A DNA stretch of 10,218 bases from an uncultured Clostridia bacterium (GCA_947178015.1 CAMWWW010000062.1:1-10218), one strand, 5' to 3'; counted from the first letter of the stretch, positions 1 through 7,205 are shown. Program-made: numbers and translations. The notes: a model not told the origin generated them from the sequence alone.

Positions 1-10
1 AATAGCACAT

Positions 11-56
11 AGAAAAACCACTCCGAAAAAGTATACTTTTTCGGAGTGGTTTTTCT
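11..56. terminator. 46-bp perfect palindrome, probable bidirectional intrinsic terminator
   Basis: The two 23-base halves are exact reverse complements with no spacer (centre GTATAC). Each arm has a GC-containing core, CCACTCCG or CGGAGTGG, and ends in five Ts on either strand, so it can act as a rho-independent terminator in both directions. It lies about 175 bp beyond the flotillin stop codon. Flotillin has its own closer terminator, so this one may mainly serve a gene beyond the left edge of the window, with flotillin read-through as a secondary target. The palindrome is seen directly; the role is inferred from its form. Confidence 0.75.
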
Positions 57-140
57 TATTCTACTCTCATTTGACTTCACATTATAAATTCATATATTTG
101 ACACTTTTCTATTTCCAAAGAAGGCTATCAAAAATTCTAC

Positions 141-176
141 AAAAAAGCGAGTAGGAAAAAAATCTTCTCTACTCGC
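141..176 (-). terminator. Intrinsic terminator of the flotillin gene
   Basis: Read on the minus strand, GCGAGTAG and CTACTCGC form an 8-bp stem (169-176 with 147-154), plus one G-U pair, around a loop of about 12 nt. A run of six Ts (141-146) follows at once. It starts 55 bp past the flotillin stop codon. This is the standard form of a rho-independent terminator. Confidence 0.8.
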
Positions 177-230
177 CACATAAAACATATCACTTTCATC
201 GAAAGTTTTCTGTTTCATCCTCTCTCTATT

Positions 231-1823
231 CTACTTCTCCTCTGTCTTATCTGTGCGGTCTGCCAGCTTTGCCCCTGCAAATCCCGCAAGCACAGACTGC
301 AAATCTATTCCCGTGGACTCTCTCATGCCATCTGTCACCTGATTTAAGGAAGTCATAATATCCTTCATCAGCTTAGTAGAATTTCCATCTCCGTACATTG
401 TTATCTTATCAACCTTTGTGAGAGGCTCTGCAATATTCTTCGCAATCTCCGGCATAGCCTTAAAGTACATCTCAAGCACTGCAGCCTCGCCCATCTGCTT
501 CATCGCTTCTGCCTTCTTTTCTATACCTTCTGCCTCTGCAAGTGCCTTCGCTTTAATAGCCTCCGCCTCCGCAAGCCCCTTGCTTCGGATACCCTCTGCC
601 TCCTGCTCCATAGAGTACTTCTCTGCCTCGGCGGTCGCCTTCATCGCCTCTGCTTCTTTTTCCCTCTCAAACTTATCCGCCTCCGCATTTTTCTGACGCT
701 CAAACAAATTCGCCTCTGACTTTCTCTGCGCCTCATAAAGCTCAGCATCCGCCTTCTGCTGCCTTGCATATCGCTCCGCGTCCGCCTGTTTCTTGACAGT
801 TGCTTCCAGCGTTCTCTCCGTCAGAGTGATCTCCTTCTCCTTTAATGTGATCGCTTTCTCCTGACGGGCAAGATTTGCATCCGCCGTTGCGATCTCCACC
901 GTTTTTCTCTCTGTCTCTTTCTGGATATTATAAGCAGCATCTGCGATAGCCTTCTTTGTATCCGCATCCTTCTGAAGCTCTGCCTTGCGGATCTCAAGCT
1001 CGTTCTGCTTCTGCGCGATCAGGGTATCTGCATTAATCTGCGCTTCTCTGGACTCCCTGTCAGACTCTGCCTGAACGATCGCCTTCTCCTTCTGTGCCCT
1101 TGCCTTAGCATTAGCAATTTCCAGCTCAGAAGAAACCTGCGCATCATTGGCTTCCTTCTTTGCCATTGCCTGTGCTTTAGCAATCTCCTTCTCACTCTCC
1201 GCGCGTGAGATAGCAGCATTTTTCTGGATCTTCACGATATTATCCACACCAAGGTTTTCAATAACACCATTCCCATCCACAAAATTCTGTACATTAAAGC
1301 TCACAATATCAAGTCCCATAGCAGCCAGCTCCGGTTCCGCATTTTCCTTTACCAGATTGGCAAACTTTTGCCTGTCGCTAACCATCTCCTCCAGATTCAT
1401 TTTACCGACAATCTCACGCATATTTCCTTCCAGAACCTCGCGCGCCACATTGGCAATATATTCCGTAGGTCTATTCAAAAAATTCTGAGCCGCCAGACTT
1501 AATCTTTCCTCATCATCACTAATCTTAACATTGACCGCCGCATCCACATTAATATTAATATAATCCGCAGTGGGAACCGCATTAGAGGTCTTCACATCAA
1601 TCGGGATTAACTGCAAATTCAGCGTATCCTTCTTTTCCAAAAAAGGAATTTTAATTCCAGCCTTTCCTATCAGCACCTTCGGATTCTTTCTTAAACCTGA
1701 GATAATATACGCCGTGTCTGGTGACGCCTTCACATAACCCGTCATCAAAATTACCAGCAGCACTATAACAACAACTGCCGCTATTCCGATATACTGCAAA
1801 TTTGCCAATATCTCTCCATTCAT
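231..1823 (-). CDS. floT: Flotillin-like SPFH-domain membrane scaffold protein
   Basis: The 530-residue product has one N-terminal hydrophobic segment (about 10-30), an SPFH/band-7 domain (about 31-200), a long Ala/Glu/Lys-rich coiled coil with many EAEA/AEAE steps (about 205-440), and a C-terminal flotillin region (about 440-520, including EMYFKAMPEIAKNIAEP). Length and order match FloT (YuaG, about 509 aa in Bacillus) rather than the shorter FloA. Flotillins assemble in functional membrane microdomains and affect fluidity, signalling complexes and secretion. The start is supported by AAGGAG about 9 bp upstream of ATG and by an extended -10 promoter. Bacterial flotillin genes are usually paired with an NfeD-family gene; none adjoins this one, as a terminator follows it and a divergent gene precedes it. 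The family call is firm; the FloT subtype is likely. Confidence 0.93.
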   Translation of the reverse strand: MNGEILANLQYIGIAAVVVIVLLVILMTGYVKASPDTAYIISGLRKNPKVLIGKAGIKIPFLEKKDTLNLQLIPIDVKTSNAVPTADYININVDAAVNVKISDDEERLSLAAQNFLNRPTEYIANVAREVLEGNMREIVGKMNLEEMVSDRQKFANLVKENAEPELAAMGLDIVSFNVQNFVDGNGVIENLGVDNIVKIQKNAAISRAESEKEIAKAQAMAKKEANDAQVSSELEIANAKARAQKEKAIVQAESDRESREAQINADTLIAQKQNELEIRKAELQKDADTKKAIADAAYNIQKETERKTVEIATADANLARQEKAITLKEKEITLTERTLEATVKKQADAERYARQQKADAELYEAQRKSEANLFERQKNAEADKFEREKEAEAMKATAEAEKYSMEQEAEGIRSKGLAEAEAIKAKALAEAEGIEKKAEAMKQMGEAAVLEMYFKAMPEIAKNIAEPLTKVDKITMYGDGNSTKLMKDIMTSLNQVTDGMRESTGIDLQSVLAGFAGAKLADRTDKTEEK

Positions 1824-1871
1824 CTTACCTTACTCCTTATCTATGTATAAAAGACAATAACCTACATTATT

Positions 1872-1901
1872 ATTATATCACACTTCCACCTAATATGACA
1901 T
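1872..1901 (-). promoter_or_regulatory. Predicted promoter of the flotillin gene
   Basis: On the minus strand an extended -10, TGaTATAAT (1880-1872), is a perfect consensus hexamer with the TGn extension. An ATGTCA -35 (1901-1896, 4 of 6 matches) lies 18 bp upstream. Transcription would start near 1865, giving a leader of about 40 nt that carries the AAGGAG ribosome site. Confidence 0.7.
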
Positions 1902-1905
1902 ATTA
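1891..1905. promoter_or_regulatory. 15-bp palindrome across both divergent -35 boxes, candidate operator
   Basis: TAATATG-A-CATATTA is a perfect 7-1-7 inverted repeat. It coincides with the predicted -35 boxes of the leftward flotillin promoter (1896-1901) and the rightward ATPase promoter (1895-1900). A dimeric regulator bound here could block both. The symmetry is seen directly; the operator role is inference. AT-rich palindromes of this size can arise by chance. Confidence 0.4.
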
Positions 1906-1924
1906 TTTACGCAACAGATATAAA
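1895..1924 (+). promoter_or_regulatory. Predicted promoter of the Ca2+ ATPase gene
   Basis: ATGACA (1895-1900, 5 of 6 matches to the -35 consensus), an 18-bp spacer, then TATAAA (1919-1924, 5 of 6 matches to the -10). The start of transcription would be near 1931, giving a leader of about 140 nt that is almost free of G. No better promoter was found closer to the gene, but one cannot be excluded. Confidence 0.45.
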
Positions 1925-2031
1925 TTTATCTTTTTCGTATCCTCCATACACCTCTCTTTTATATTTAAATCATCAACCTACACACATTCTTTTCTGTTTG
2001 CTTACATTTTCTCTTTTGCACATGCATACCT

Positions 2032-2051
2032 TGTTGTACAGGCAGACAACA
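2032..2051 (+). promoter_or_regulatory. Small leader hairpin just before the ATPase ribosome site
   Basis: TGTTGT (2032-2037) and ACAACA (2046-2051) form a 6-bp stem with an 8-nt loop, ending 7 bp before the AAAGGAG ribosome site (2059-2065). It could be an mRNA hairpin or a short operator. No known riboswitch consensus is visible. The support is weak. Confidence 0.25.
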
Positions 2052-2072
2052 TCTTAAGAAAGGAGCGAACAT

Positions 2073-4796
2073 ATGTATACACAAAAAAGCTGTTCCCAAA
2101 CAGCCGAGGATCTTCGCGTAAATCCCGATACTGGTCTAAGCCCTGAAGAAGCATCCGCCCGGCTTACCACCTACGGCAGAAATGAATTAGAGAAGGAGAA
2201 GGTTAAGAGCTTTGCTGTTATGTTTTTGGAGCAGCTAAACACACCTCTTATTTTTGTCCTGATCCTTGCAGCCGGCATCTCCATTCTATTGAAGGAATAC
2301 AGCGATGCCTGTATTGTAATTACTGTGATATTGCTGAATTCCATAATTGGAGTCCTTCAGGAAGGCAAAGCACAGAAAGCTTTGGAGGCATTGAAGCAGA
2401 TGACAAGCCCTTCCGCCCTTGTAAAGCGCGGGAGTACTCTCTCAGAGATTCCCGCTGCGCTTTTAGTGCCCGGCGATGTCGTTATATTGGAGGCAGGAAG
2501 GCAGGTCCCTGCTGATTTACGGCTTATTCATGCAAACAGCCTGCGCATAGAAGAAGCTGCATTAACCGGGGAATCCGTCCCTGTGGAAAAAAATCCTGAT
2601 TTTGTGTCTAAACAGCCTCTGTCTCCCGGCGACGCGGTCAATATGGCTTTTATGTCAACCAATGTGCTGCATGGGCGAGGGGAAGGCATTGTCACCTCCA
2701 CGGGTATGCAGACACAGATTGGAAAGATCGCGCATTCTATCAGCCACACGGAAAATCAAACCACCCCTCTGCAAAAGCGTCTCGCTGATCTGGGCAGACT
2801 TTTAAGCATACTTGCCGTTATTTTGTGCGTCCTTCTCTTTGGCATTGCATTGATACAAAAACGAAATATACCAGAAATGCTGATCACCGCCATCTCACTA
2901 GCTGTAGCGGCTGTGCCGGAGGGACTTCCCGCTGTTGTCACCATCGTTTTAGCACTCAGCGTATCCCGCATGGTGACTATTCACGCCATTATCCGGCGTC
3001 TGCCTTCTGTGGAAACCCTTGGCGCTGTCAGCATCGTCTGCTCGGACAAGACAGGAACTTTGACACAAAACCGCATGAGTGTCACTACTTTATATGTCAA
3101 TCAAAAGCTTCAGGACATCTCACGACTGCCTTATGAGCGCTGTCTGGAACAATGCCCGCAGCTTATTGAAGGCTTTCTTCTGTGCAACGATGCTGTGTAC
3201 AGCCCAGAAGGAATCCTTGGCGATCCCACGGAGGCAGCGCTATTGTCCCTCGCTCCGCCCGCCAGAAAAGCAGCACTGGACGGGCAGATGCCGCGCTTCT
3301 TTGAGGTGCCCTTTGATTCGACAAGAAAAATGATGACCACCCTTCATCGAAATAAGGGAGAAACCGTCTCCTACACCAAGGGCTCTCTGGAAGCAATATT
3401 AAAGCGTTGTAATTCTCTTCTTTCCGATGGACATATTTTATCTATGAACGCGGAGAGGAGACAGGCAATTGAGTCTGCCGCCGCTGCCATGTCCTCTCAG
3501 GCTCTGCGTGTGCTGGCGCTTGCCATGAAAAAAGCACCTGACAAAAATCATCCAGAAAAAGAGCTTACCTTTGTCGGACTTGCCGGGATGATTGATCCGC
3601 CAAGAGAGGGCGTAAAAGAATCCATCGCCTTATTTAAGGATGCCTCCGTTAAGACGGTTATGATCACGGGCGACCATGTTCAGACAGCATATGCCATCGC
3701 CTCCCGTCTGGGTATCGCTTCCTCCCCCTCAGAATGTATCTCAGGGGAAGAGCTCAATGCTCTCTCCGATACAGAGCTAAAGGAGCGAGCTTCCTCTCTC
3801 TCTGTCTTTGCCCGCGTATCTCCAGAGCACAAGGTTCGGATTGTTAAGGCATTTCGCTCTCTTGACAATATTGTGGCGATGACCGGAGACGGCGTAAACG
3901 ATGCCCCTTCTCTAAAAGCCGCCGATATCGGCATCGCCATGGGGCAAAACGGCACAGATGTCGCCAAAAATGCGGCGGATTTAATACTGACCGACGACAA
4001 TTTTAATACCATTGAAAAGGCGATTGAAGAGGGCAGAAGCATTTACGAAAACATAAAAAAATCCATTTTGTTTCTGCTCTCGTCAAATTTTGGAGAGATT
4101 ATTACCATGTTTCTCGCCATATTATTTGGTATGCCAAGCCCCTTAAAAGCGAGTCATATTTTATGGATTAACCTGATAACGGACTCCCTCCCCGCCCTTG
4201 CGCTTGGCGTGGATAAAAATGACATCCCTATGCTGATGCACAAACCGCCGAGGTCCCCAAAAGAAAATCTATTTGCGCATGGCGGCCTGTTCTGCACCTT
4301 ATTTTATGGCGGATTGATCGCCGCCATCAGCCTAATTGCTTTTCTCACCATTCCAATTGGCTGTATTATGCAGATGGGAATTTCCTTTACTCCAGATCAT
4401 ATCAGACAGATCCTCTCCAACCCAGAGGTACTGCTCCGCTCACAGACCTATGCCTTTACGGTGCTTGGATTTTCTCAGCTCTTCCATGCTATCGGTATGC
4501 GGAATGTAAACCTCTCTATCTTTCGTATGAACCACAGAAATAATCCTTTTATGTTTGCAGCCTTCGGCGTAGGGTTGTTTCTGCAAATGATAGTGACTGA
4601 GATCCCTGTGTTAATTGGGTTATTTGGAACTGCAAAGCTCTCTCTAAATGAATGGATTGCTCTCACGCTATTAAGTGCTGTGCCCCTTCTATTCCATGAG
4701 CTGTTCGTTCAGCTTGCGGATGTGATCTCACTGCCTCATCTTAAGCACCGACAGCAATATCAAAAGCAGCCCGCCTATCCAAGAGATATCCAATGA
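2073..4796 (+). CDS. P-type Ca2+-transporting ATPase (SERCA/PMCA-like, P2A/P2B)
   Basis: This 907-residue pump uses ATP to move Ca2+ out of the cytoplasm. In order it has a cation-ATPase N-terminal domain (about 6-45), TGES of the actuator domain (165-168), PEGLP in M4 (282-286), the phosphorylation site DKTGT (Asp325), KGS in the nucleotide domain (436-438), TGD (532-534), the hinge TGDGVNDAP (604-612), and a C-terminal membrane bundle. Calcium ligands of SERCA are matched by Glu283 (M4), Asn672 and Glu675 (M5, SSNFGE) and Asn700, Thr703 and Asp704 (M6, NLITD). The M8 acidic residue appears to be Gln802. The start has AAAGGAG 7 bp before ATG. The last 69 bp overlap the convergent ytaF gene, so no separate terminator is visible. 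Family and mechanism are firm. Ca2+ as substrate is inferred from the ligands, and Mn2+ transport as well cannot be excluded. Confidence 0.94.
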   Translation: MYTQKSCSQTAEDLRVNPDTGLSPEEASARLTTYGRNELEKEKVKSFAVMFLEQLNTPLIFVLILAAGISILLKEYSDACIVITVILLNSIIGVLQEGKAQKALEALKQMTSPSALVKRGSTLSEIPAALLVPGDVVILEAGRQVPADLRLIHANSLRIEEAALTGESVPVEKNPDFVSKQPLSPGDAVNMAFMSTNVLHGRGEGIVTSTGMQTQIGKIAHSISHTENQTTPLQKRLADLGRLLSILAVILCVLLFGIALIQKRNIPEMLITAISLAVAAVPEGLPAVVTIVLALSVSRMVTIHAIIRRLPSVETLGAVSIVCSDKTGTLTQNRMSVTTLYVNQKLQDISRLPYERCLEQCPQLIEGFLLCNDAVYSPEGILGDPTEAALLSLAPPARKAALDGQMPRFFEVPFDSTRKMMTTLHRNKGETVSYTKGSLEAILKRCNSLLSDGHILSMNAERRQAIESAAAAMSSQALRVLALAMKKAPDKNHPEKELTFVGLAGMIDPPREGVKESIALFKDASVKTVMITGDHVQTAYAIASRLGIASSPSECISGEELNALSDTELKERASSLSVFARVSPEHKVRIVKAFRSLDNIVAMTGDGVNDAPSLKAADIGIAMGQNGTDVAKNAADLILTDDNFNTIEKAIEEGRSIYENIKKSILFLLSSNFGEIITMFLAILFGMPSPLKASHILWINLITDSLPALALGVDKNDIPMLMHKPPRSPKENLFAHGGLFCTLFYGGLIAAISLIAFLTIPIGCIMQMGISFTPDHIRQILSNPEVLLRSQTYAFTVLGFSQLFHAIGMRNVNLSIFRMNHRNNPFMFAAFGVGLFLQMIVTEIPVLIGLFGTAKLSLNEWIALTLLSAVPLLFHELFVQLADVISLPHLKHRQQYQKQPAYPRDIQ

Positions 4797-5375
4797 GTAC
4801 TTTGCCGCCACACGATTGCCGAAAATCATGCCTGTGCCTATTGCCGCAGCCCCCATAAAAAAAGAAAGAAGAACAGGAACCGCAATAGGCACAGCCGCTA
4901 TTCCGGCGCCGATCCCTGCCGCCATGCTGTCAATAGAAAGCGCTATACCGAGCGAACATGCCTCTTTGGCAGAGAGCAGACCACCCTGATCGGCATCCGC
5001 CTTATTTGGATCTGCATAAACGGTTAGAAGAAAACGCAGATCAAACACATAAAAATTTAGTTGTTTTCTGACAGGTGCTTTCCGCCGGATAATGCACTTA
5101 ATCGTGCCATCAAAAAGCTTGATAAAACCGACTGCAAACAGCAGGGTAATGCTGATAAATCTTGCAAAGCCGGGCGGCAGCTCAGAAAGTATCCCTCTCC
5201 CGGCAAGCAAGGATACCATCAAGCTAATAGCCGAAAGTCCTCCTATAATCGCCATGGATATAAAAGGGATTCTAATTTTGTCCACCCCATATGCAAAACC
5301 CGCCACAAAGGCATCTATAGAAAGCGCTGTCACAAGCAGCCATATATTTACTATCTCATATAAAAAAAGTGGCAT
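4728..5375 (-). CDS. ytaF: YtaF-type membrane protein (MntP/YtaF family) with EF-hand-like loop
   Basis: The 215-residue membrane protein is built as two related halves, each with an ALSID motif in its first helix (Asp21 and Asp149), as in the MntP/YtaF branch of the LysE superfamily. The long central linker and the text around LRFLLTVYADP match YtaF better than the shorter MntP manganese exporter. YtaF is annotated as a sporulation membrane protein, and its substrate is not established. Residues 127-138 (DADQGGLLSAKE) fit an EF-hand calcium loop with acidic positions 1, 3 and 12 and Gly at 6. ATG at 5375 has AAAGGAGAAG just upstream and is the only Met ahead of the first helix. Both lie inside the 3' arm of a terminator-like hairpin. 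The last 69 bp overlap the convergent ATPase gene. Confidence 0.85.
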   Translation of the reverse strand: MPLFLYEIVNIWLLVTALSIDAFVAGFAYGVDKIRIPFISMAIIGGLSAISLMVSLLAGRGILSELPPGFARFISITLLFAVGFIKLFDGTIKCIIRRKAPVRKQLNFYVFDLRFLLTVYADPNKADADQGGLLSAKEACSLGIALSIDSMAAGIGAGIAAVPIAVPVLLSFFMGAAAIGTGMIFGNRVAAKYSLDISWIGGLLLILLSVLKMRQ

Positions 5376-5437
5376 ATCTTCTCCTTTGAAAAATACTTTC
5401 TATACAAAATATTCTTCAAAGAAGAGGATTGCCACTT
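5362..5437 (-). terminator. Terminator/attenuator hairpin containing the ytaF ribosome site and start codon
   Basis: Read as minus-strand RNA, the outer stem AAGUGGC/GCCACUU (5437-5431 with 5373-5367) is followed, after a small bulge (A against AU), by a 24-position stem (5429-5406 with 5399-5376). That stem has one A-C mismatch and three G-U wobbles, and a 6-nt loop (5405-5400). Seven Us run from 5368 down to 5362, the first two paired. This is a textbook intrinsic terminator for pgcA. Unusually, its 3' arm contains AAAGGAGAAG and the AUG of ytaF, so the folded form should both stop transcription and hide the ribosome site. The wobbles fit only the minus strand, which supports a function as RNA. 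Confidence 0.75.
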
Positions 5438-5451
5438 AGAAACTTTATTTT

Positions 5452-5478
5452 GCTGTCAAGTCAACGGACTTTTACAGC
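5452..5478 (-). other. Hairpin over the pgcA stop codon, upstream of the ytaF attenuator
   Basis: Minus-strand RNA GCUGU-aa-AAGUC-cguu-GACUU-g-ACAGC folds into two 5-bp stems with a small internal loop. The pgcA stop codon (5474-5472) lies in the 5' arm, so ribosomes finishing pgcA would melt it. What follows is AAAAUAAAG, not a U-tract, so it is not a terminator. It sits 14 nt before the ytaF attenuator and could be part of the same switch. Confidence 0.4.
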
Positions 5479-7205
5479 ATTGCATTGATTCTCTCTATCA
5501 CCTGACTGCCAAGCGCTTCCGATTTAGCCGCTGCATCGTCAAGAGAACTTCCCTTCACGCCATAATAAAATTTAATCTTCGGTTCCGTGCCGGAAGGACG
5601 CACGCAAAGCCAAGCATCATCCGACAGATCATAGTACAATACATTGGAAGATGGAAGACCTGTCGTTGTCACTTCACCTGTCTTCATATCTCTTATGGTA
5701 TCTTTCTTATAATCTCTTGCAGAAAGCACCTGATAGCCGCCGATCTCAGAAGGTGTATTCTCCCTCAGAGAATTCATAATATCCTGAATCTTCTGAAGAC
5801 CTTCAATTCCCTTTAGCGTAATCGATTTTACCTCATCCTTATAGTAGCCATAGCGCTCATACATATCGATCATGGCATCCCACAAGGTCTTGCCCTGTGT
5901 CTTATAATACGCAGCCGCCTCGCAGAGAGCCATGGTGGCAACGATCGCATCCTTATCCCTCGCATGTGTTCCAATCAGACAGCCGTAGCTCTCCTCAAAA
6001 CCAAAGAGATAGCTTCCCTCGCCCTTCTGCTCAAAACCGAGAATCTGCTGGCCTATGTACTTAAAGCCTGTCAGAACCTCAATCAGCTTCACTCCATAAT
6101 ACTTTGCGATAGCATCTGCCATATTGGTCGTCACAATTGTTTTAATCAGCGCGCCATCCTCCGGCAGCCCTTTCAATTCCTTGATCTGGCTGATCTCATA
6201 CTCTGCGAGAAGACAACCTGACATATTGCCTGTTAAGGTAATGTATTCTCCGCTCTTCGCATCCTTTACATATACGCCGAGGCGATCCGCATCCGGGTCA
6301 GTCGCCAGCACCAGATCCGCGTCCTTCTCCTTTGCAAGCTTAAGCGCAAGGGCAAATGCCTCCTCCGCCTCTGGATTAGGATAGCTTACAGTAGGGAACT
6401 CTCCATCTGGCAGCTCCTGCTCTGGAACAACATATACATTCTCAAAGCCAAGCTCCTTCAATACTCTTCTTGCCGGAATATTTCCTGTGCCATGAAGCGG
6501 TGTATAGACAATGGTCAGATCCTTCTGTACTTCCTTGATACTCTCAGGATGACGAACCTGTGTTTTAAGCTCTGCAATATAACTGTCGTCGATCGCAGCG
6601 CCGATCGTCTCATAAAGCCCCGCGCTCTGCGCCTCTGCTTTTGGCATCGTCTTCACTGTATTATAATCCGTAACAGCCTTAACCTCTGCCATAATGCCGG
6701 TATCATGTGGAGGCGTGATCTGTGCGCCATCCTCCCAATACACCTTATAGCCATTATATTCCGGCGGATTATGGCTCGCCGTAATATTAATTCCAGCGAT
6801 GCAGCCCAGCTTTCTCACCGCATAAGAAAGCTCTGGCGTCGGGCGAAGAGATTCAAATACATACGCTTTAATGCCATTCGCAGCTAAGCACAAAGCCGCT
6901 TCATCGGCAAATTCCGGCGACATTCTTCTTGAATCAAAAGCGATCGCAACTCCCTGAGACTGCTTGCCCTCCTTTACAATATAATTGGCAAGCCCCTGTG
7001 TTGCCTTGCGCACAGTGTAGATATTCATGCGATTTGTTCCTGCGCCAATCACGCCGCGCAGACCTGCTGTGCCAAATTCCAAATCCGCATAAAAACGCTC
7101 TTTTATCTCGTTCTCATCGTTTTGAATTGATGTAAGCTCCGCCTTGGTAGCCTCATCAAAATAGGGATTTGCCAACCATTCCTCATAGGTTTTCTTGTAA
7201 TCCAT
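5472..7205 (-). CDS. pgcA: Alpha-phosphoglucomutase / phosphomannomutase family (PgcA-type)
   Basis: The 577-residue enzyme interconverts glucose 1-phosphate and glucose 6-phosphate through a phosphoserine and a bisphosphate intermediate, supplying glucose 1-phosphate for UDP-glucose, glycolipid and wall polymer synthesis. All four active-site loops are present: catalytic TASHNPPEYNGYK with Ser144, the metal loop DPDADR (303-308), the sugar-binding loop GFEESYG (402-408) and the phosphate loop RPSGTEPK (536-543). Length fits the PgcA/YhxB group of Firmicutes. I chose the ATG at 7205 (MDYKKTYEEW) because GGAGG lies 6 bp before it and it matches the usual family N-terminus. An in-frame ATG 33 bp further up (7238) sits in hairpin-forming leader sequence without a good ribosome site. 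It is 63 bp downstream of the lipoprotein gene with no clear terminator between, so cotranscription is likely. Confidence 0.95.
   Translation of the reverse strand: MDYKKTYEEWLANPYFDEATKAELTSIQNDENEIKERFYADLEFGTAGLRGVIGAGTNRMNIYTVRKATQGLANYIVKEGKQSQGVAIAFDSRRMSPEFADEAALCLAANGIKAYVFESLRPTPELSYAVRKLGCIAGINITASHNPPEYNGYKVYWEDGAQITPPHDTGIMAEVKAVTDYNTVKTMPKAEAQSAGLYETIGAAIDDSYIAELKTQVRHPESIKEVQKDLTIVYTPLHGTGNIPARRVLKELGFENVYVVPEQELPDGEFPTVSYPNPEAEEAFALALKLAKEKDADLVLATDPDADRLGVYVKDAKSGEYITLTGNMSGCLLAEYEISQIKELKGLPEDGALIKTIVTTNMADAIAKYYGVKLIEVLTGFKYIGQQILGFEQKGEGSYLFGFEESYGCLIGTHARDKDAIVATMALCEAAAYYKTQGKTLWDAMIDMYERYGYYKDEVKSITLKGIEGLQKIQDIMNSLRENTPSEIGGYQVLSARDYKKDTIRDMKTGEVTTTGLPSSNVLYYDLSDDAWLCVRPSGTEPKIKFYYGVKGSSLDDAAAKSEALGSQVIERINAML

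Noticed and set aside
418..1488. Several plus-strand open frames opposite flotillin
   Set aside because: Ser/Ala-rich shadow frames of the Ala/Glu/Lys coiled coil; no ribosome sites and no recognisable proteins.
1925..2072. yybP-ykoY Mn2+ riboswitch before the ATPase, and equally before ytaF
   Set aside because: The conserved junction sequences of that riboswitch are not present in either leader.
1802..2146. 114-codon open frame on the plus strand across the divergent intergenic region
   Set aside because: No ribosome site; it overlaps both real starts and the divergent promoters, and its composition is typical of stop-poor AT/C-rich non-coding DNA. The ATPase with its AAAGGAG site explains the region better.
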